Below are positions 25,678-34,857 of a DNA stretch of 64,000 nt, one piece after another (position 1 is the first letter of the stretch; each line of letters opens with the position of its first letter). The stretch is taken from assembly GCF_002975405.1 (NCBI RefSeq), contig NZ_PCPS01000002.1:496001-560000 (forward strand). The letters run 5' to 3'. A program made the position numbers and the translations under genes. The stretch is from Arthrobacter sp. MYb229 (GTDB lineage: Bacteria > Actinomycetota > Actinomycetes > Actinomycetales > Micrococcaceae). Under the pieces are notes generated by a model. It did no database searches and was not told the origin of the DNA. It was given only the letters and a program-made list of their open reading frames with translations.

Positions 25678-28600
25678 ATGCGACGCACTGAGCGTGGAAA
25701 GAATGCACCAGCGATAAATGCTGGATGGTGGAGACGACCACTTGCGTTAGGAACAGTTTCATCACTAGCGATCACGTCCTTCGGACTGCCAGCAATGGCA
25801 GACATCAACACATCACCAGATGACGCAACCGAATCTGCTGCCAGCATTATCGACCTGAGCCTCCTCGGCCAGGAACTCGCCGGCGGAGGGCAAACTCGGG
25901 CGCTATTCCCAAGCGGACCAGCAACCGACGAAGGCGCGCTAAACGCCTCGCTGCTTGGCGGCGAGATGCTGGACCTCGGCGGCCTGCAGCTACCAATCGA
26001 CCAAATTATTGACTACGGTGAGCTCGGAGCCTTGCTTTCGCGCTCCACCGCAACCGATGCCAAGAACGGCGAAGCAATCACCGGTATTGCCGGTGCCGAT
26101 GGTTCGGTAACACTGGACGGCCAAGCCGCGGACTTCGGAAACGCAAAGCTTGACCTGCTCTCGCTCTTCCGAGAGACCGGCGTAGACGGACTCACCGACG
26201 AGATCCTGAACAAAGCCGAGCTGACCGCCGGAGTCGGTGGCGCGTGGGTGCAGGCTGTTGACGGAGAATTCCAGGACCCGGACGGAGTCGGCGGAGCCGG
26301 CCAGTACCGAGTTGCGGAAGCGAACCTCGAGCTTCAGTCCCCGGTGGTGGAAACCGTTGCCGGAACCCTGTACGAGCAGATCGGCCAGATCGATCAGCTC
26401 ATGGAGGAGACCGTTGGCGGTCTTGGCGATCTGACCAGCATGATCACCAGCATCACCGACGCCTTGCCAGCGGGCGCAACCCTGGACTACACGATCGAAT
26501 CGAATATGCAGGATGAGATCTTCGACGAGATTCTTGCTCAGCCGATCACCTCGAAGAATGAAATCCTCACCATCGATTTCTCCACCGGCCAGGTGTACAT
26601 CGACCTTGACAAGGCTTATTCGGGAGAACGTCCAGAAGGCGTGGACCTGCCCGATGGCATCAACAACCAGAACCCGAACACGGAACTGATCAGCAACGAG
26701 ATCTACCCGATCATCGCCGAATCGGTGCACGATCTGATGGAAGAAGTAGTCGCCATCGCCGTGAGCGCCATTGAGGGCGCACTGGGCAGTGTCACGCTGA
26801 ACCTCGAAGCCGGAGTTTCGGCGCTGGGCAATACCGCCACCGCCAACTGGAGCGTCAACCTCATGGGCGACGCGCAGCCAGTGGTCTGCGAATCCGAAGG
26901 CTTGGGCGGCGCGGCTTTGTGCGCCACGCTGGAGACCGCAATCAACACCGTGGTGGGACCAATCGTCCAGACCGCGCTGGTGCCAATCCGCGATTACATC
27001 CTTTCCGACGGTGGCAAGGCCATCTTCGAAACGCTCTTGACCGACCTGAAGACCGGCGCCATCACGCTGCCGATCCGACAGTTGCTTGAGCCGGTCTTCA
27101 CCCTGCTGTCCCAGGTTATTTCGGTGCAGCTGAACCGCCAGGACGTCACCACTGCTGTGGGCCCAGACGGTGAAGTCACCGAAAGCCTCGAAGTTTCCGC
27201 ATTGAGCCTGGGACTGCTGCAGGCAGCGGATGCCGGGCGCCTGAACTTCGGTACCGCCGGCGTGCGCATCGATGCGGTCGAGGATGCCATCACTCCGGCC
27301 TTGACCGTTGACCCCACCGCAGTTGATCCAGGGCAGTCCACCAACGTCACCGGCACCGGCTTCACCCCTTCGGGCGACGTGCAGATCCAGCTGACCGACG
27401 CAGAGGGCAACCCGGTAGGCGAGGCGATCACCGTTCCGGCCGACGAAGCAGGAAACCTGCCGGAGACCGCACTGCCCGTTCCGGCAGATGCAACTCCAGG
27501 GGAATACAACGTGGTGGCCACCGACGTCACCACCGGCACCCCGGTGCAGGGCCCGTTGACCGTCAACGACCCGGGACAGACCCCGGAGCCAGGCAACGGC
27601 ATCATCGGTGACACCGTGTTTGCCGACGCCAATGCCAACGGCGTCCAGGATGCCGGTGAAGCAGGAGTTCCCAACGTCACCGTGAACCTGTTGGATGCCT
27701 CGGGCACCGCGGTTCCAAACGAAGACGGAACGCCGCGCAGCACGACCTCCGATGATCAGGGCAAGTACTCCTTCGGAGAACTTCCTGCCGGTGAATACAT
27801 AGTTGAGTTCGTCGCTCCGGAGGGTTCGGTCTTCGCACCGGCCAACCAGGGTGATGACGACGCAGTGGATTCGGATGCTGCCGAGAACGGCCGCACCGAG
27901 GTTGTTGCACTGACCGCAGAGGCGCCAACCACCGACACGGTTGACGCCGGCCTGGTTGCGGATGACGCCGAAAACCCGGATACCCCAAGCATCACCGTTG
28001 ACCCAACCGAAGTTCCTGCCGGGGACGAGACCACGGTCACCGGCGAAGGCTTCCAGCCAGATAGCACGGTCACCATTCAGTTGGAGGACGCCGAAGGCAA
28101 TCCGGTCGGCGACCCGATCGAAGCGCCGGTGGACGCCGACGGCAACTTCACCAACGCCCTGCCGGTCCCGGAGGATGCGGCACCTGGCGACTACCAGGTC
28201 GTAGTGACCGACGCCGACGGCAACGAAACCACCAACCCAATCACCGTCACCGACGCCGACGGCGCGGGCAACAACGGCGAGCTCGGTGACCGCGTCTGGC
28301 GCGACCTGGATGCCGATGGCATCCAGGATGCCGGCGAAGCCGGCCTGGCCGGCGTGAGCGTGAACCTATTGGATGCCGCCGGAACCCCGGTGACCGATGC
28401 CAATGGTGCACCGGTAACCGCGACCACCGACGGCAACGGCAACTACACTTTCACCGGTCTTGAACTGGGCGAATACAGCGTTGAGTTCGTCGCTCCGGAA
28501 GGTGCCTCGTTCTCTCCTGCAGCAGCCGGGGATGACCGCGAACTCGATTCGGACGCTGGTGAGAACGGACGCAGCGCGGTGATCGCACTGACCTCCGTTG

Positions 28601-31488
28601 CACCGGTGAACCTGAGCGTTGACGCCGGCGTGGTTGACGCTCCGGCGGTAGAGGACGCAACGGTTACCGTTGATCCGACCGAGGTGGCACCGGGCGAGGA
28701 AACCCAGGTGACCGGTGACGGATTCGCTCCTGATTCCGAGACCACGGTGCAGCTCACCGATGGTGAAGGGAACCCGGTAGGGGACCCGATCACGGTGACG
28801 ACCGATGAGAACGGCCACTTCACAACCCCGCTAGCTGTTCCAGAGGATGCAGCTCCGGGTGAATACCAGATTGTTGTCACCGACTCCGAGGGCAACACCG
28901 ACAGCACCCAGCTGACGGTGGGCGAACCGGATGATGGCGGCGAAACCCCTAATCCAGATGCCAACGGCGAACTCGGTGACCGTGTCTGGCGCGACCTGGA
29001 TGCCGATGGCATCCAGGATTCCGGCGAAGCCGGCCTGGCCGGCGTGAGCGTGAAGCTGCTCGACGCTTCGGGCAACCCGGTCACCGACACCAACGGTGCC
29101 GAAATCACCGCGACCACCGACGCGAACGGCTTGTACCGCTTCACGGGCCTGGTCTTGGGTGAATACACCGTCGAGTTCGCAGCCCCGCAGGATGCTTCGT
29201 TCACGCCAGCAGGCGTGGGAGAAGACCGCGGACTCGATTCGGACGCCGGAGAGAATGGGCGTACCGCAGTGCTGACCCTCACCAGCGCAGCACCGGTAAA
29301 TCTGGGTGTTGACGCCGGCGTGGTTGACGCTCCGGCAGTAGAGGACGCAACGGTAACCGTTGATCCAGCCGAGGTGGCTCCGGGTGAGGAAACCCAGGTG
29401 ACCGGTGACGGATTCGCTCCGGATTCCGAGACCACGGTGCAGCTCACCGATGGCGAAGGGAACCCGGTAGGGGACCCGATCACGGTGACCACCGATGAGA
29501 ACGGCCACTTCACAACCCCGGTAGCTGTGCCAGAAGACGCGGCACCGGGCGAATACCAGATTGTTGTCACCGACTCCGAGGGCAACACCGACTCCACCAA
29601 CCTGGTTGTCGCGAATCCGGATGAGGGCAATGGCTCCAACCCGGGACAGCTTGGCGACCGCGTGTGGCGCGATGCCAACGGCAACGGCCTGCAGGACGAG
29701 GGTGAAGCCGGCCTGTCCGGCGTCACCGTCAAGCTGCTGGATGCCGAGGGCAATCCGGTCAATGACATCTCCGGAAACCCGAAGACCACCACCACCGACG
29801 AGAACGGTACCTACCGCTTCGCCGGGCTGACCATCCGCCAGTACATTGTCGAGTTCGACGCCCCGGAGGGTGCATCCTTTGCACCAGCTATGGAAGGCTC
29901 GGACCGCGCCATTGACTCGGATGCCGGAGAGAATGGCCGCACCGAAGTTGTCGCCCTGACCAATGTCGCACCGATCAACAACGGGGTAGACGCTGGTGTG
30001 GTCGACGCTCCGGCCGCGGAGGAAGCCACCGTGACCGTTGACCCGGCCGAAGTGCAGCCGGGTGAAGAAACCCAGGTCACCGGCGAGGGCTACGCGCCAA
30101 ACAGCGAGATTCGCGTGGTGCTCACCGACGCAGAAGGAAACCCGGTGGGGGATCCAATCATCTCCACCACCGATGACAACGGACACTTCAGCGTGGCGCT
30201 GATGGTTCCAGCGGATCGGGCACCGGGCCAGTACCAGGTGCAGGCCACCGACGCCGAAGGCAACGAAGACAGCACCACCTTGGTGGTTGTCGAAGGCAAC
30301 GGCAACGGCGACGGATCCGGCAACGGCTCCATCGGCGACTTCGTCTGGTTCGATGAGAACGCCGACGGACTGCAGTCCGAGGGCGAGCGCGGCCAGGGCG
30401 ACGTGCGGGTGAACCTGCTCGACGCCGAGGGCAACGCGGTACTTTCCACCGAAGGCAACCCGATCACCACGGTGACCGGCGAGGATGGAATGTACTCCTT
30501 CGCAGGATTGAACCAGGGCCAGTACACGGTTGAATTTGTGGCACCGCAGGGCGGAACGTTCTCGCCTTCGGCCGCAGGGGATAACCGCGCAGTCGACTCT
30601 GATGCCGGCGACAACGGCCGCAGCGCCGTGGTCACCCTCTCGCAGTCCGCGCCAACCACCACCGAGGTTGACGCAGGCATCACCTTCCAGGATGGCGATT
30701 CGGAACTGAATCCGGAGTTCACCGTGAACCCCGACAATGCAGGTCCGGGCGACACCATCACCATCGATGGCGAAGGCTATGCGCCGAACACTCCGATCGT
30801 GATCGAACTGCGTGACAAGGATGGCAATGTCATCCACGAGATCGAGGTTGAAAGCGACGAGAACGGCGAGATCCACACGGAACTCGTCATTCCGGAGGAC
30901 ATCGAAGACGGTGAGTACCAGATCGTCACGGTTGACCCAGATGGCAATGAGGAGTCACGGAGCATCACGATCCGCGACACCCCAACCGACACCTGCGCAA
31001 CCGAGACCGCGCTGAGTATCAACCCGACGCAGGTGAACCCGGGTGAGAACATCACCATCAACGGCACCGGCTACACCGAGGGTGAGACCATTACGGTAGA
31101 AATCACCGGCGTGGACGGCAAAACCATCGAGCTCTCCCTGGCCGAGGCCAGTGCCAAGGGCATGGTCGTCATCGACGAGAGCTGCGCCTTCGAACTGAAG
31201 GTGCAGATTCCGGAAGACGCCGAGGAGGGCACCTACACCGTCAACACGAAGGATGAAAACGGCAAGGTCCTGGACTCCGGCGACTTCCAGGTTGTTGGCA
31301 ACGATGGCTCCGGGAACGACTCGGATAACGAGGGTTCGGACCAGAATGGTTCGAACGATAGCAAGGACAAGGACGGCCTGGCTAACACCGGTGCCGAAGT
31401 TGTCTGGTACTCGCTGCTCGGCCTACTGGCCGCCGCTGGTGGTGTAGTCCTGACCATGGCTGCACGTCGCCGCGGCCAGCAGAGCTAA
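25678..31488 (+). CDS. Giant cell-wall-anchored surface protein (choice-of-anchor G, SdrD-B repeats, LANTG)
   Basis: 1936 residues. AAGGAG (25663-25668) lies 9 nt before the ATG. A signal peptide (WWRRPLALGTVSSLAITSFG, cleavage after AMA) is followed by a choice-of-anchor G-like region (about 45-535). From about 541 to 1840 there are five pairs of an Ig-like domain (VDPxxVxPGxxTxVTGxGF) and an SdrD-B calcium-binding-type domain (GDxVWRDxDADGIQDxGEAG ... LDSDAGENGR). Two further Ig-like modules follow. The C-terminus has an acidic Ser/Gly/Asn linker, LANTG at 1901-1905, a membrane helix and RRR. LAxTG signals are used by class E sortases of high-GC actinobacteria. It is probably an adhesin or long wall stalk. 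No sortase gene is in the window. Confidence 0.92.
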   Translation: MRRTERGKNAPAINAGWWRRPLALGTVSSLAITSFGLPAMADINTSPDDATESAASIIDLSLLGQELAGGGQTRALFPSGPATDEGALNASLLGGEMLDLGGLQLPIDQIIDYGELGALLSRSTATDAKNGEAITGIAGADGSVTLDGQAADFGNAKLDLLSLFRETGVDGLTDEILNKAELTAGVGGAWVQAVDGEFQDPDGVGGAGQYRVAEANLELQSPVVETVAGTLYEQIGQIDQLMEETVGGLGDLTSMITSITDALPAGATLDYTIESNMQDEIFDEILAQPITSKNEILTIDFSTGQVYIDLDKAYSGERPEGVDLPDGINNQNPNTELISNEIYPIIAESVHDLMEEVVAIAVSAIEGALGSVTLNLEAGVSALGNTATANWSVNLMGDAQPVVCESEGLGGAALCATLETAINTVVGPIVQTALVPIRDYILSDGGKAIFETLLTDLKTGAITLPIRQLLEPVFTLLSQVISVQLNRQDVTTAVGPDGEVTESLEVSALSLGLLQAADAGRLNFGTAGVRIDAVEDAITPALTVDPTAVDPGQSTNVTGTGFTPSGDVQIQLTDAEGNPVGEAITVPADEAGNLPETALPVPADATPGEYNVVATDVTTGTPVQGPLTVNDPGQTPEPGNGIIGDTVFADANANGVQDAGEAGVPNVTVNLLDASGTAVPNEDGTPRSTTSDDQGKYSFGELPAGEYIVEFVAPEGSVFAPANQGDDDAVDSDAAENGRTEVVALTAEAPTTDTVDAGLVADDAENPDTPSITVDPTEVPAGDETTVTGEGFQPDSTVTIQLEDAEGNPVGDPIEAPVDADGNFTNALPVPEDAAPGDYQVVVTDADGNETTNPITVTDADGAGNNGELGDRVWRDLDADGIQDAGEAGLAGVSVNLLDAAGTPVTDANGAPVTATTDGNGNYTFTGLELGEYSVEFVAPEGASFSPAAAGDDRELDSDAGENGRSAVIALTSVAPVNLSVDAGVVDAPAVEDATVTVDPTEVAPGEETQVTGDGFAPDSETTVQLTDGEGNPVGDPITVTTDENGHFTTPLAVPEDAAPGEYQIVVTDSEGNTDSTQLTVGEPDDGGETPNPDANGELGDRVWRDLDADGIQDSGEAGLAGVSVKLLDASGNPVTDTNGAEITATTDANGLYRFTGLVLGEYTVEFAAPQDASFTPAGVGEDRGLDSDAGENGRTAVLTLTSAAPVNLGVDAGVVDAPAVEDATVTVDPAEVAPGEETQVTGDGFAPDSETTVQLTDGEGNPVGDPITVTTDENGHFTTPVAVPEDAAPGEYQIVVTDSEGNTDSTNLVVANPDEGNGSNPGQLGDRVWRDANGNGLQDEGEAGLSGVTVKLLDAEGNPVNDISGNPKTTTTDENGTYRFAGLTIRQYIVEFDAPEGASFAPAMEGSDRAIDSDAGENGRTEVVALTNVAPINNGVDAGVVDAPAAEEATVTVDPAEVQPGEETQVTGEGYAPNSEIRVVLTDAEGNPVGDPIISTTDDNGHFSVALMVPADRAPGQYQVQATDAEGNEDSTTLVVVEGNGNGDGSGNGSIGDFVWFDENADGLQSEGERGQGDVRVNLLDAEGNAVLSTEGNPITTVTGEDGMYSFAGLNQGQYTVEFVAPQGGTFSPSAAGDNRAVDSDAGDNGRSAVVTLSQSAPTTTEVDAGITFQDGDSELNPEFTVNPDNAGPGDTITIDGEGYAPNTPIVIELRDKDGNVIHEIEVESDENGEIHTELVIPEDIEDGEYQIVTVDPDGNEESRSITIRDTPTDTCATETALSINPTQVNPGENITINGTGYTEGETITVEITGVDGKTIELSLAEASAKGMVVIDESCAFELKVQIPEDAEEGTYTVNTKDENGKVLDSGDFQVVGNDGSGNDSDNEGSDQNGSNDSKDKDGLANTGAEVVWYSLLGLLAAAGGVVLTMAARRRGQQS
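28276..29605 (+). repeat. Near-identical 690-bp tandem repeat units within the surface-protein gene
   Basis: The SdrD-B segment starting at 28276 recurs at 28966, and the Ig-like segment starting at 28621 recurs at 29311, both exactly 690 bp apart. Comparing 28621-28902 with 29311-29592 by eye shows about 16 differences, mostly synonymous. Flanking units are more diverged. The in-frame length (230 codons) allows copy-number change without frameshift. Confidence 0.85.
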
Positions 31489-31499
31489 GGAAATAAGCG

Positions 31500-31540
31500 G
31501 CTAAGCCCCGGACCTGCTGGCAGCAGGTCCGGGGCTTAGC
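31500..31540 (+). terminator. Strong terminator after the surface-protein gene
   Basis: Perfect 19-bp stem: arms GCTAAGCCCCGGACCTGCT (31500-31518) and AGCAGGTCCGGGGCTTAGC (31522-31540) around a 3-nt loop, 12 bp after the stop codon. The following bases are CCGCAAATATTT, not a pure T-run. Confidence 0.85.
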
Positions 31541-31589
31541 CCGCAAATATTTCCGCAAAGCCCTCACCCCGCTGGTGTGTGTCCAAAGA

Positions 31590-31621
31590 GATGGGGAACC
31601 CGGATGACCGGGTTCCCCATC
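31590..31621. terminator. Second perfect hairpin before the lipoprotein gene
   Basis: GATGGGGAACCCGG (31590-31603) and CCGGGTTCCCCATC (31608-31621) form a 14-bp perfect stem with loop ATGA. Together with the hairpin 50 bp upstream it insulates the lipoprotein gene from read-through. Confidence 0.7.
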
Positions 31622-31684
31622 TTGGCGCCTCGCCCCGGATAATGAACTGACAATAAACGCCTCGAAGTAAGAAGCCTTTGAAGT

Positions 31685-33079
31685 ATGAGTGAGCTCGTGA
31701 ATAGAAGCCTCTTGAGAGCCGCCGGCTTGCTGGCCGGCGCAGCAGTGCTGGTGTCCTGCCAAAGCTCCTCGGCAGCAAATGACCAGGGCACCGCGGTCCG
31801 TGCGCAAGCAGATCAAGGTGTCACCTCGCGCGTGATCAGCGAGCTGTCCTGCTCCGAGGGGTCCGAAGCGCTTGGCCAAGACATGACCAGCGGCGCGAAC
31901 TGGTCCATGTGCTTTTCCGTAGACATCAAGCTGGGAATGGTGCTGGAGAACGTCACCTTCACCCCGCCCAACGCCGAGCCGATGGAGATCATCGATTCGA
32001 TGTCGCTGTCCCAGCTTGAAGTTCCCTACGATGACGGTGGCCGTTCGACTTCGGATATCACCAGCGCCGGATTCGGCGGCGGAAATATGCACTCGCTGAC
32101 CGAGATCGAATGCCCCGGAACACTGGTCAGCCACGGCATTCCCACCATCGGGGACGGCAGCAAATACGGCGAGATCGAATCGCGCCCGGTGCTTTGCAGC
32201 GATACCGTTGACGGCGGTCTCTCCTACCGCTCCGCCGAGGTGGGCCAGCTGCTGGCCAAACGCAAGAACGACTGGCAGCTTTCGACCGTGTCGAAGGTTG
32301 GCTGGTACGAGTACCTGAACCAGGTGACCTTCGGCGCCGATGGGAGCATCCGGCCGGCCTTGGGCGCCACCGGCGACCTGTCCCCGGTTGACTACAGCGA
32401 CGCCGAGCATGGCGCCGCCGTGGGCGAAGGCGAGGAGCACCATGCCTCAAGCCATTCGCACAATGCCGTATGGAAAATCCATTGGGCCCTAGGCGGCACC
32501 GGTGCCCAGCAGGTCGAGCAGTACGATACCAAGGACACCAACGAGTCCGGGGAGCAGTCCCCAATCGTTGAAGGGAACTACACCAAGATCGGCGAGCCGG
32601 CCACGGCGCAGTGGACCGATGCGCGCTGGTGGAAAGTCTCCGCACCCGGGATGCTCAATGCCGACGGGCACGTGATGTCCTATGAAATCGACATGGGGAA
32701 AACCGACGGGTTCAGCTTTATCGATGACGAGAAAAACCATGGGGCGGACGGCGCAACAGACTACGACGTGGCTTTCACCAACGCTGATGACTGCCACATC
32801 TATGCCACGTACAACCGAGGCACTTGCGGGCGCGGCGTCTTGGACTTCGTCAAGAATCAGTCCGGGGAGAAGCTGGCGGATGTCGTGTCCTGGGTGGCGG
32901 TGGGCTACCACCACGTACCGCGTGATGAAGAGCAGTCACCCATGGAGGTGCATTGGCAGGGCTTCACCATGGTTCCCCGTGACCTGACCGCGCAACGCCT
33001 CGACGTTCCGGAAGAACGCAGCGAGCTGAACGGCAAACCCGAGGACTGGCAGGGCCAGTTGCCGCCCGAGGGAAACTAA
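31685..33079 (+). CDS. Copper amine oxidase-like lipoprotein, short and with altered active-site residues
   Basis: 464 residues, against about 640 for complete enzymes. A signal peptide ends in the lipobox LVSC with Cys25, so it is membrane-anchored outside the cell. VGWYEYLNQVTFGADGSI (W207-Y208-E209-Y210) aligns with the VGNYDY site whose first tyrosine becomes TPQ; the preceding asparagine is tryptophan here. Candidate copper ligands are H257 and H259 in SHSHN, and H409/H410 in VGYHHVPRDEEQSPMEVHWQGF, which closely matches the family's third histidine region. The segment aligned to the catalytic-base FDTGEY reads GFGGGN, so the aspartate seems absent. It may be a degenerate oxidase or an accessory protein. 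The start has only a weak ribosome site; a GTG at 31697 is possible. Confidence 0.75.
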   Translation: MSELVNRSLLRAAGLLAGAAVLVSCQSSSAANDQGTAVRAQADQGVTSRVISELSCSEGSEALGQDMTSGANWSMCFSVDIKLGMVLENVTFTPPNAEPMEIIDSMSLSQLEVPYDDGGRSTSDITSAGFGGGNMHSLTEIECPGTLVSHGIPTIGDGSKYGEIESRPVLCSDTVDGGLSYRSAEVGQLLAKRKNDWQLSTVSKVGWYEYLNQVTFGADGSIRPALGATGDLSPVDYSDAEHGAAVGEGEEHHASSHSHNAVWKIHWALGGTGAQQVEQYDTKDTNESGEQSPIVEGNYTKIGEPATAQWTDARWWKVSAPGMLNADGHVMSYEIDMGKTDGFSFIDDEKNHGADGATDYDVAFTNADDCHIYATYNRGTCGRGVLDFVKNQSGEKLADVVSWVAVGYHHVPRDEEQSPMEVHWQGFTMVPRDLTAQRLDVPEERSELNGKPEDWQGQLPPEGN

Positions 33080-33312
33080 CGGCCAGTGCCGGGGGTGTCC
33101 TCGTCCGGCGTCGAGTGTGTTCCCAACGCGCCGCCGCCCGGGCTGGGAAGTACTGAAACCAGCGCCATGGGGTTTCGATACCGAGCCGAAAGCAGATGAC
33201 TAATTGTCGCCAGGCACTTCAAAGGACCTGGCGATGGTGGGAGACTAACGGTATGCGAGAGTCGTAGTTTCGCGGTGACCGCGAATTCGTGAATGCACGA
33301 GAGGCGAGGACC

Positions 33313-33960
33313 ATGTCGGATAAAGACGTTTTGGATCAAGCAACCCGAGAAGCCAAATTATCGCAGCTGCCGCACTGGCGATATGTGCTGGGAGTTCTGC
33401 GCACTGCCTTCAAATGCCCCTCAGCTGCCGTGGCCTTGGAGTTCTTCGCCGAAATCGGCGCCTTGGCCGAAGAGGCCAACCATCATCCGGATGTGGATTG
33501 GCGCTATGACACCTTGTTCGTGTCACTGGTCTCGCATGACGTCGGGGGAGTATCGCTGCGCGATACCCAGCTGGCCGAAAAGATCTCCGAGCTCGCCGAG
33601 AAGCATGGTGCCCCGGCGAATCTGAATCTCATTCGGCCGGTGGAAATTGCCATCGATACCGATGACCGGGAACAGATCTCGGAAATCTGGCGCACCGCGC
33701 TGGGCTACAAGGAGCAGCACGACGGCAGCCTCACCGACCCGTACGGGCGTGGACCGGCGATCTGGTTCCAAAGCACCGATACGCCCAATGACAACCGATT
33801 CCATGTGGATGTCTCGGTGCCTCATTCCCACCATTGGGACATCATCGACGGGCTCAAGCTGGTCGGCGCCAGGCTGAATCACGACCATGCGCCGAACTTC
33901 GTGGTGGCCACGGATCCGCAGGGAAACAGGCTCTGCGTTTGCACCGAGATGGGCCGCTAG
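33313..33960 (+). CDS. Pterin-4a-carbinolamine dehydratase domain fused to a VOC (glyoxalase-like) domain
   Basis: 215 residues. Residues about 20-100 match the PCD/DCoH fold, with HHPDVDWRYDTLFVSLVSHDVGGVSLRD holding the histidine pair and downstream histidine and aspartate of the family signature. The second half (about 105-215) resembles a VOC domain: VEIAIDTDDREQISEIWRTALGY, PAIWFQSTD, RFHVDVSVPH and VVATDPQGNRLCVCTEM. PCD recycles tetrahydropterin cofactor; the VOC part may bind a metal or ligand. An in-frame GTG at 33289 exists, but the GAGGCGAGGA run places the ATG at 33313. It has no obvious partner here: no aromatic amino-acid hydroxylase gene is present. Confidence 0.85.
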   Translation: MSDKDVLDQATREAKLSQLPHWRYVLGVLRTAFKCPSAAVALEFFAEIGALAEEANHHPDVDWRYDTLFVSLVSHDVGGVSLRDTQLAEKISELAEKHGAPANLNLIRPVEIAIDTDDREQISEIWRTALGYKEQHDGSLTDPYGRGPAIWFQSTDTPNDNRFHVDVSVPHSHHWDIIDGLKLVGARLNHDHAPNFVVATDPQGNRLCVCTEMGR

Positions 33961-34070
33961 GCCGGCCTGCCCCCTCGCCGGTGGCCCTCGCCGTCGCGTG
34001 GCGGGGCACTGGTTTATTGGACGACTGCGCTGTCGAGTTCTGACCGAAGTTGAGCGCGGCTTGAGCGCCG

Positions 34071-34730
34071 CTAGTTCATCAGGGTTTCGGCGGCAATGCG
34101 CATATGCTCGGCAATTTCCGCATTCACCGCAACACTGTCCCCGGCCTCGATGGTGTCGACCAGCTTGAAGTGTCGGGCGACATCCATGTTGCGCACCCCG
34201 CGCTCGAATCCACCGAACATGATGGACATGCGGATGGAACCTTCGAGCTGTTCCCAGGCGTGCAGCAAGGTGTCATTCTCTGAAAGCCGGCACAGGGTGC
34301 GGTGGAATTCGAGGTCTGCTTCGATCCGCTCCTCGATTTCGTTGCCTGCCAACCGGTCCATGTTGCCCACCGCGGCGCGCAGCTGTGCGAGGGCATCAGC
34401 CAGATCCTCGCGCTGCAGCAGCGTTGTGGCCGCGAGGCTTTCGAGCGAGGCACGGACCGCAAAGATGTCCTGGATTTCCTTGTTGTCCAGGTGGCGAACC
34501 GAGAGCCTTCCGCGTTCGCCGGCGGACACCAGGCCCTCTTGCTCGAGCTGGCGCAGCGCCTCCCGCAAGGTGCCTCGGCTGATTTGCATCGAGGCAGACA
34601 GTTCGGTCTCCACCAGATGGGTGCCCTGCTGCAACTCGCCGGTGGTGATGGCACGGCGCAAGGCAATCAGGGCCTGCTCGCGCAGGCTCTTCTTGCGAAG
34701 CCCTACCAGGGAAGAATCGGCGATGGCCAT
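34071..34730 (-). CDS. GntR-family regulator, FadR/FCD type
   Basis: 219 residues. The winged helix (about 12-75) reads KKSLREQALIALRRAITTGELQQGTHLVETELSASMQISRGTLREALRQLEQEGLVSAGERGRLSV, a standard GntR domain. The all-helical FCD domain follows, with FAVRASLESLAATTL, EADLEFHRTLCRLSENDTLLHAWEQL and EHMRI carrying metal/ligand positions. Two direct AACTGTTGAT elements upstream (34756-34779) match the palindromes before the MHS transporter and SDR, so it probably represses itself and that operon. Its effector is likely the sugar or acid substrate of the split transketolase pathway. Confidence 0.92.
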   Translation of the reverse strand: MAIADSSLVGLRKKSLREQALIALRRAITTGELQQGTHLVETELSASMQISRGTLREALRQLEQEGLVSAGERGRLSVRHLDNKEIQDIFAVRASLESLAATTLLQREDLADALAQLRAAVGNMDRLAGNEIEERIEADLEFHRTLCRLSENDTLLHAWEQLEGSIRMSIMFGGFERGVRNMDVARHFKLVDTIEAGDSVAVNAEIAEHMRIAAETLMN

Positions 34731-34755
34731 TGAGTGCCCCTAAAGATTGGAATCC

Positions 34756-34779
34756 AACTGTTGATTGTTAACTGTTGAT
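34756..34779. promoter_or_regulatory. Direct repeat operator upstream of the GntR gene
   Basis: AACTGTTGAT occurs at 34756-34765 and again at 34770-34779, 26-49 bp before the GntR start. The same core, in either orientation, is found at 38169-38249. Shared sequence and position indicate a common regulator, most simply this GntR protein. Confidence 0.65.
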
Positions 34780-34791
34780 TTTAGCGCCTTG

Positions 34792-34823
34792 AGGTGGGTG
34801 CGATGGAAACACCGCACCCACCT
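34792..34823 (-). terminator. Hairpin at the end of the transketolase operon
   Basis: AGGTGGGTGCG (34792-34802) and CGCACCCACCT (34813-34823) pair perfectly over 11 bp around 10 nt, 35 bp past the transketolase C-subunit stop on the minus strand. Confidence 0.65.
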
Positions 34824-34857
34824 AAAGGCGAATCAACCTGCTGGACTACTCGGTGAG

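Noticed and set aside
30296-30340. Gly/Asn-rich coding repeats as a possible CRISPR-like or short tandem array
   Set aside because: The pattern is a coding linker between domains, in frame and without spacer structure.
27300-30876. Long open frames on the minus strand inside the surface-protein gene (up to about 680 codons)
   Set aside because: They are antisense to repetitive GC-rich coding sequence with third-position bias; they have repeated Val/Ser/Arg-rich composition and no recognisable domain.
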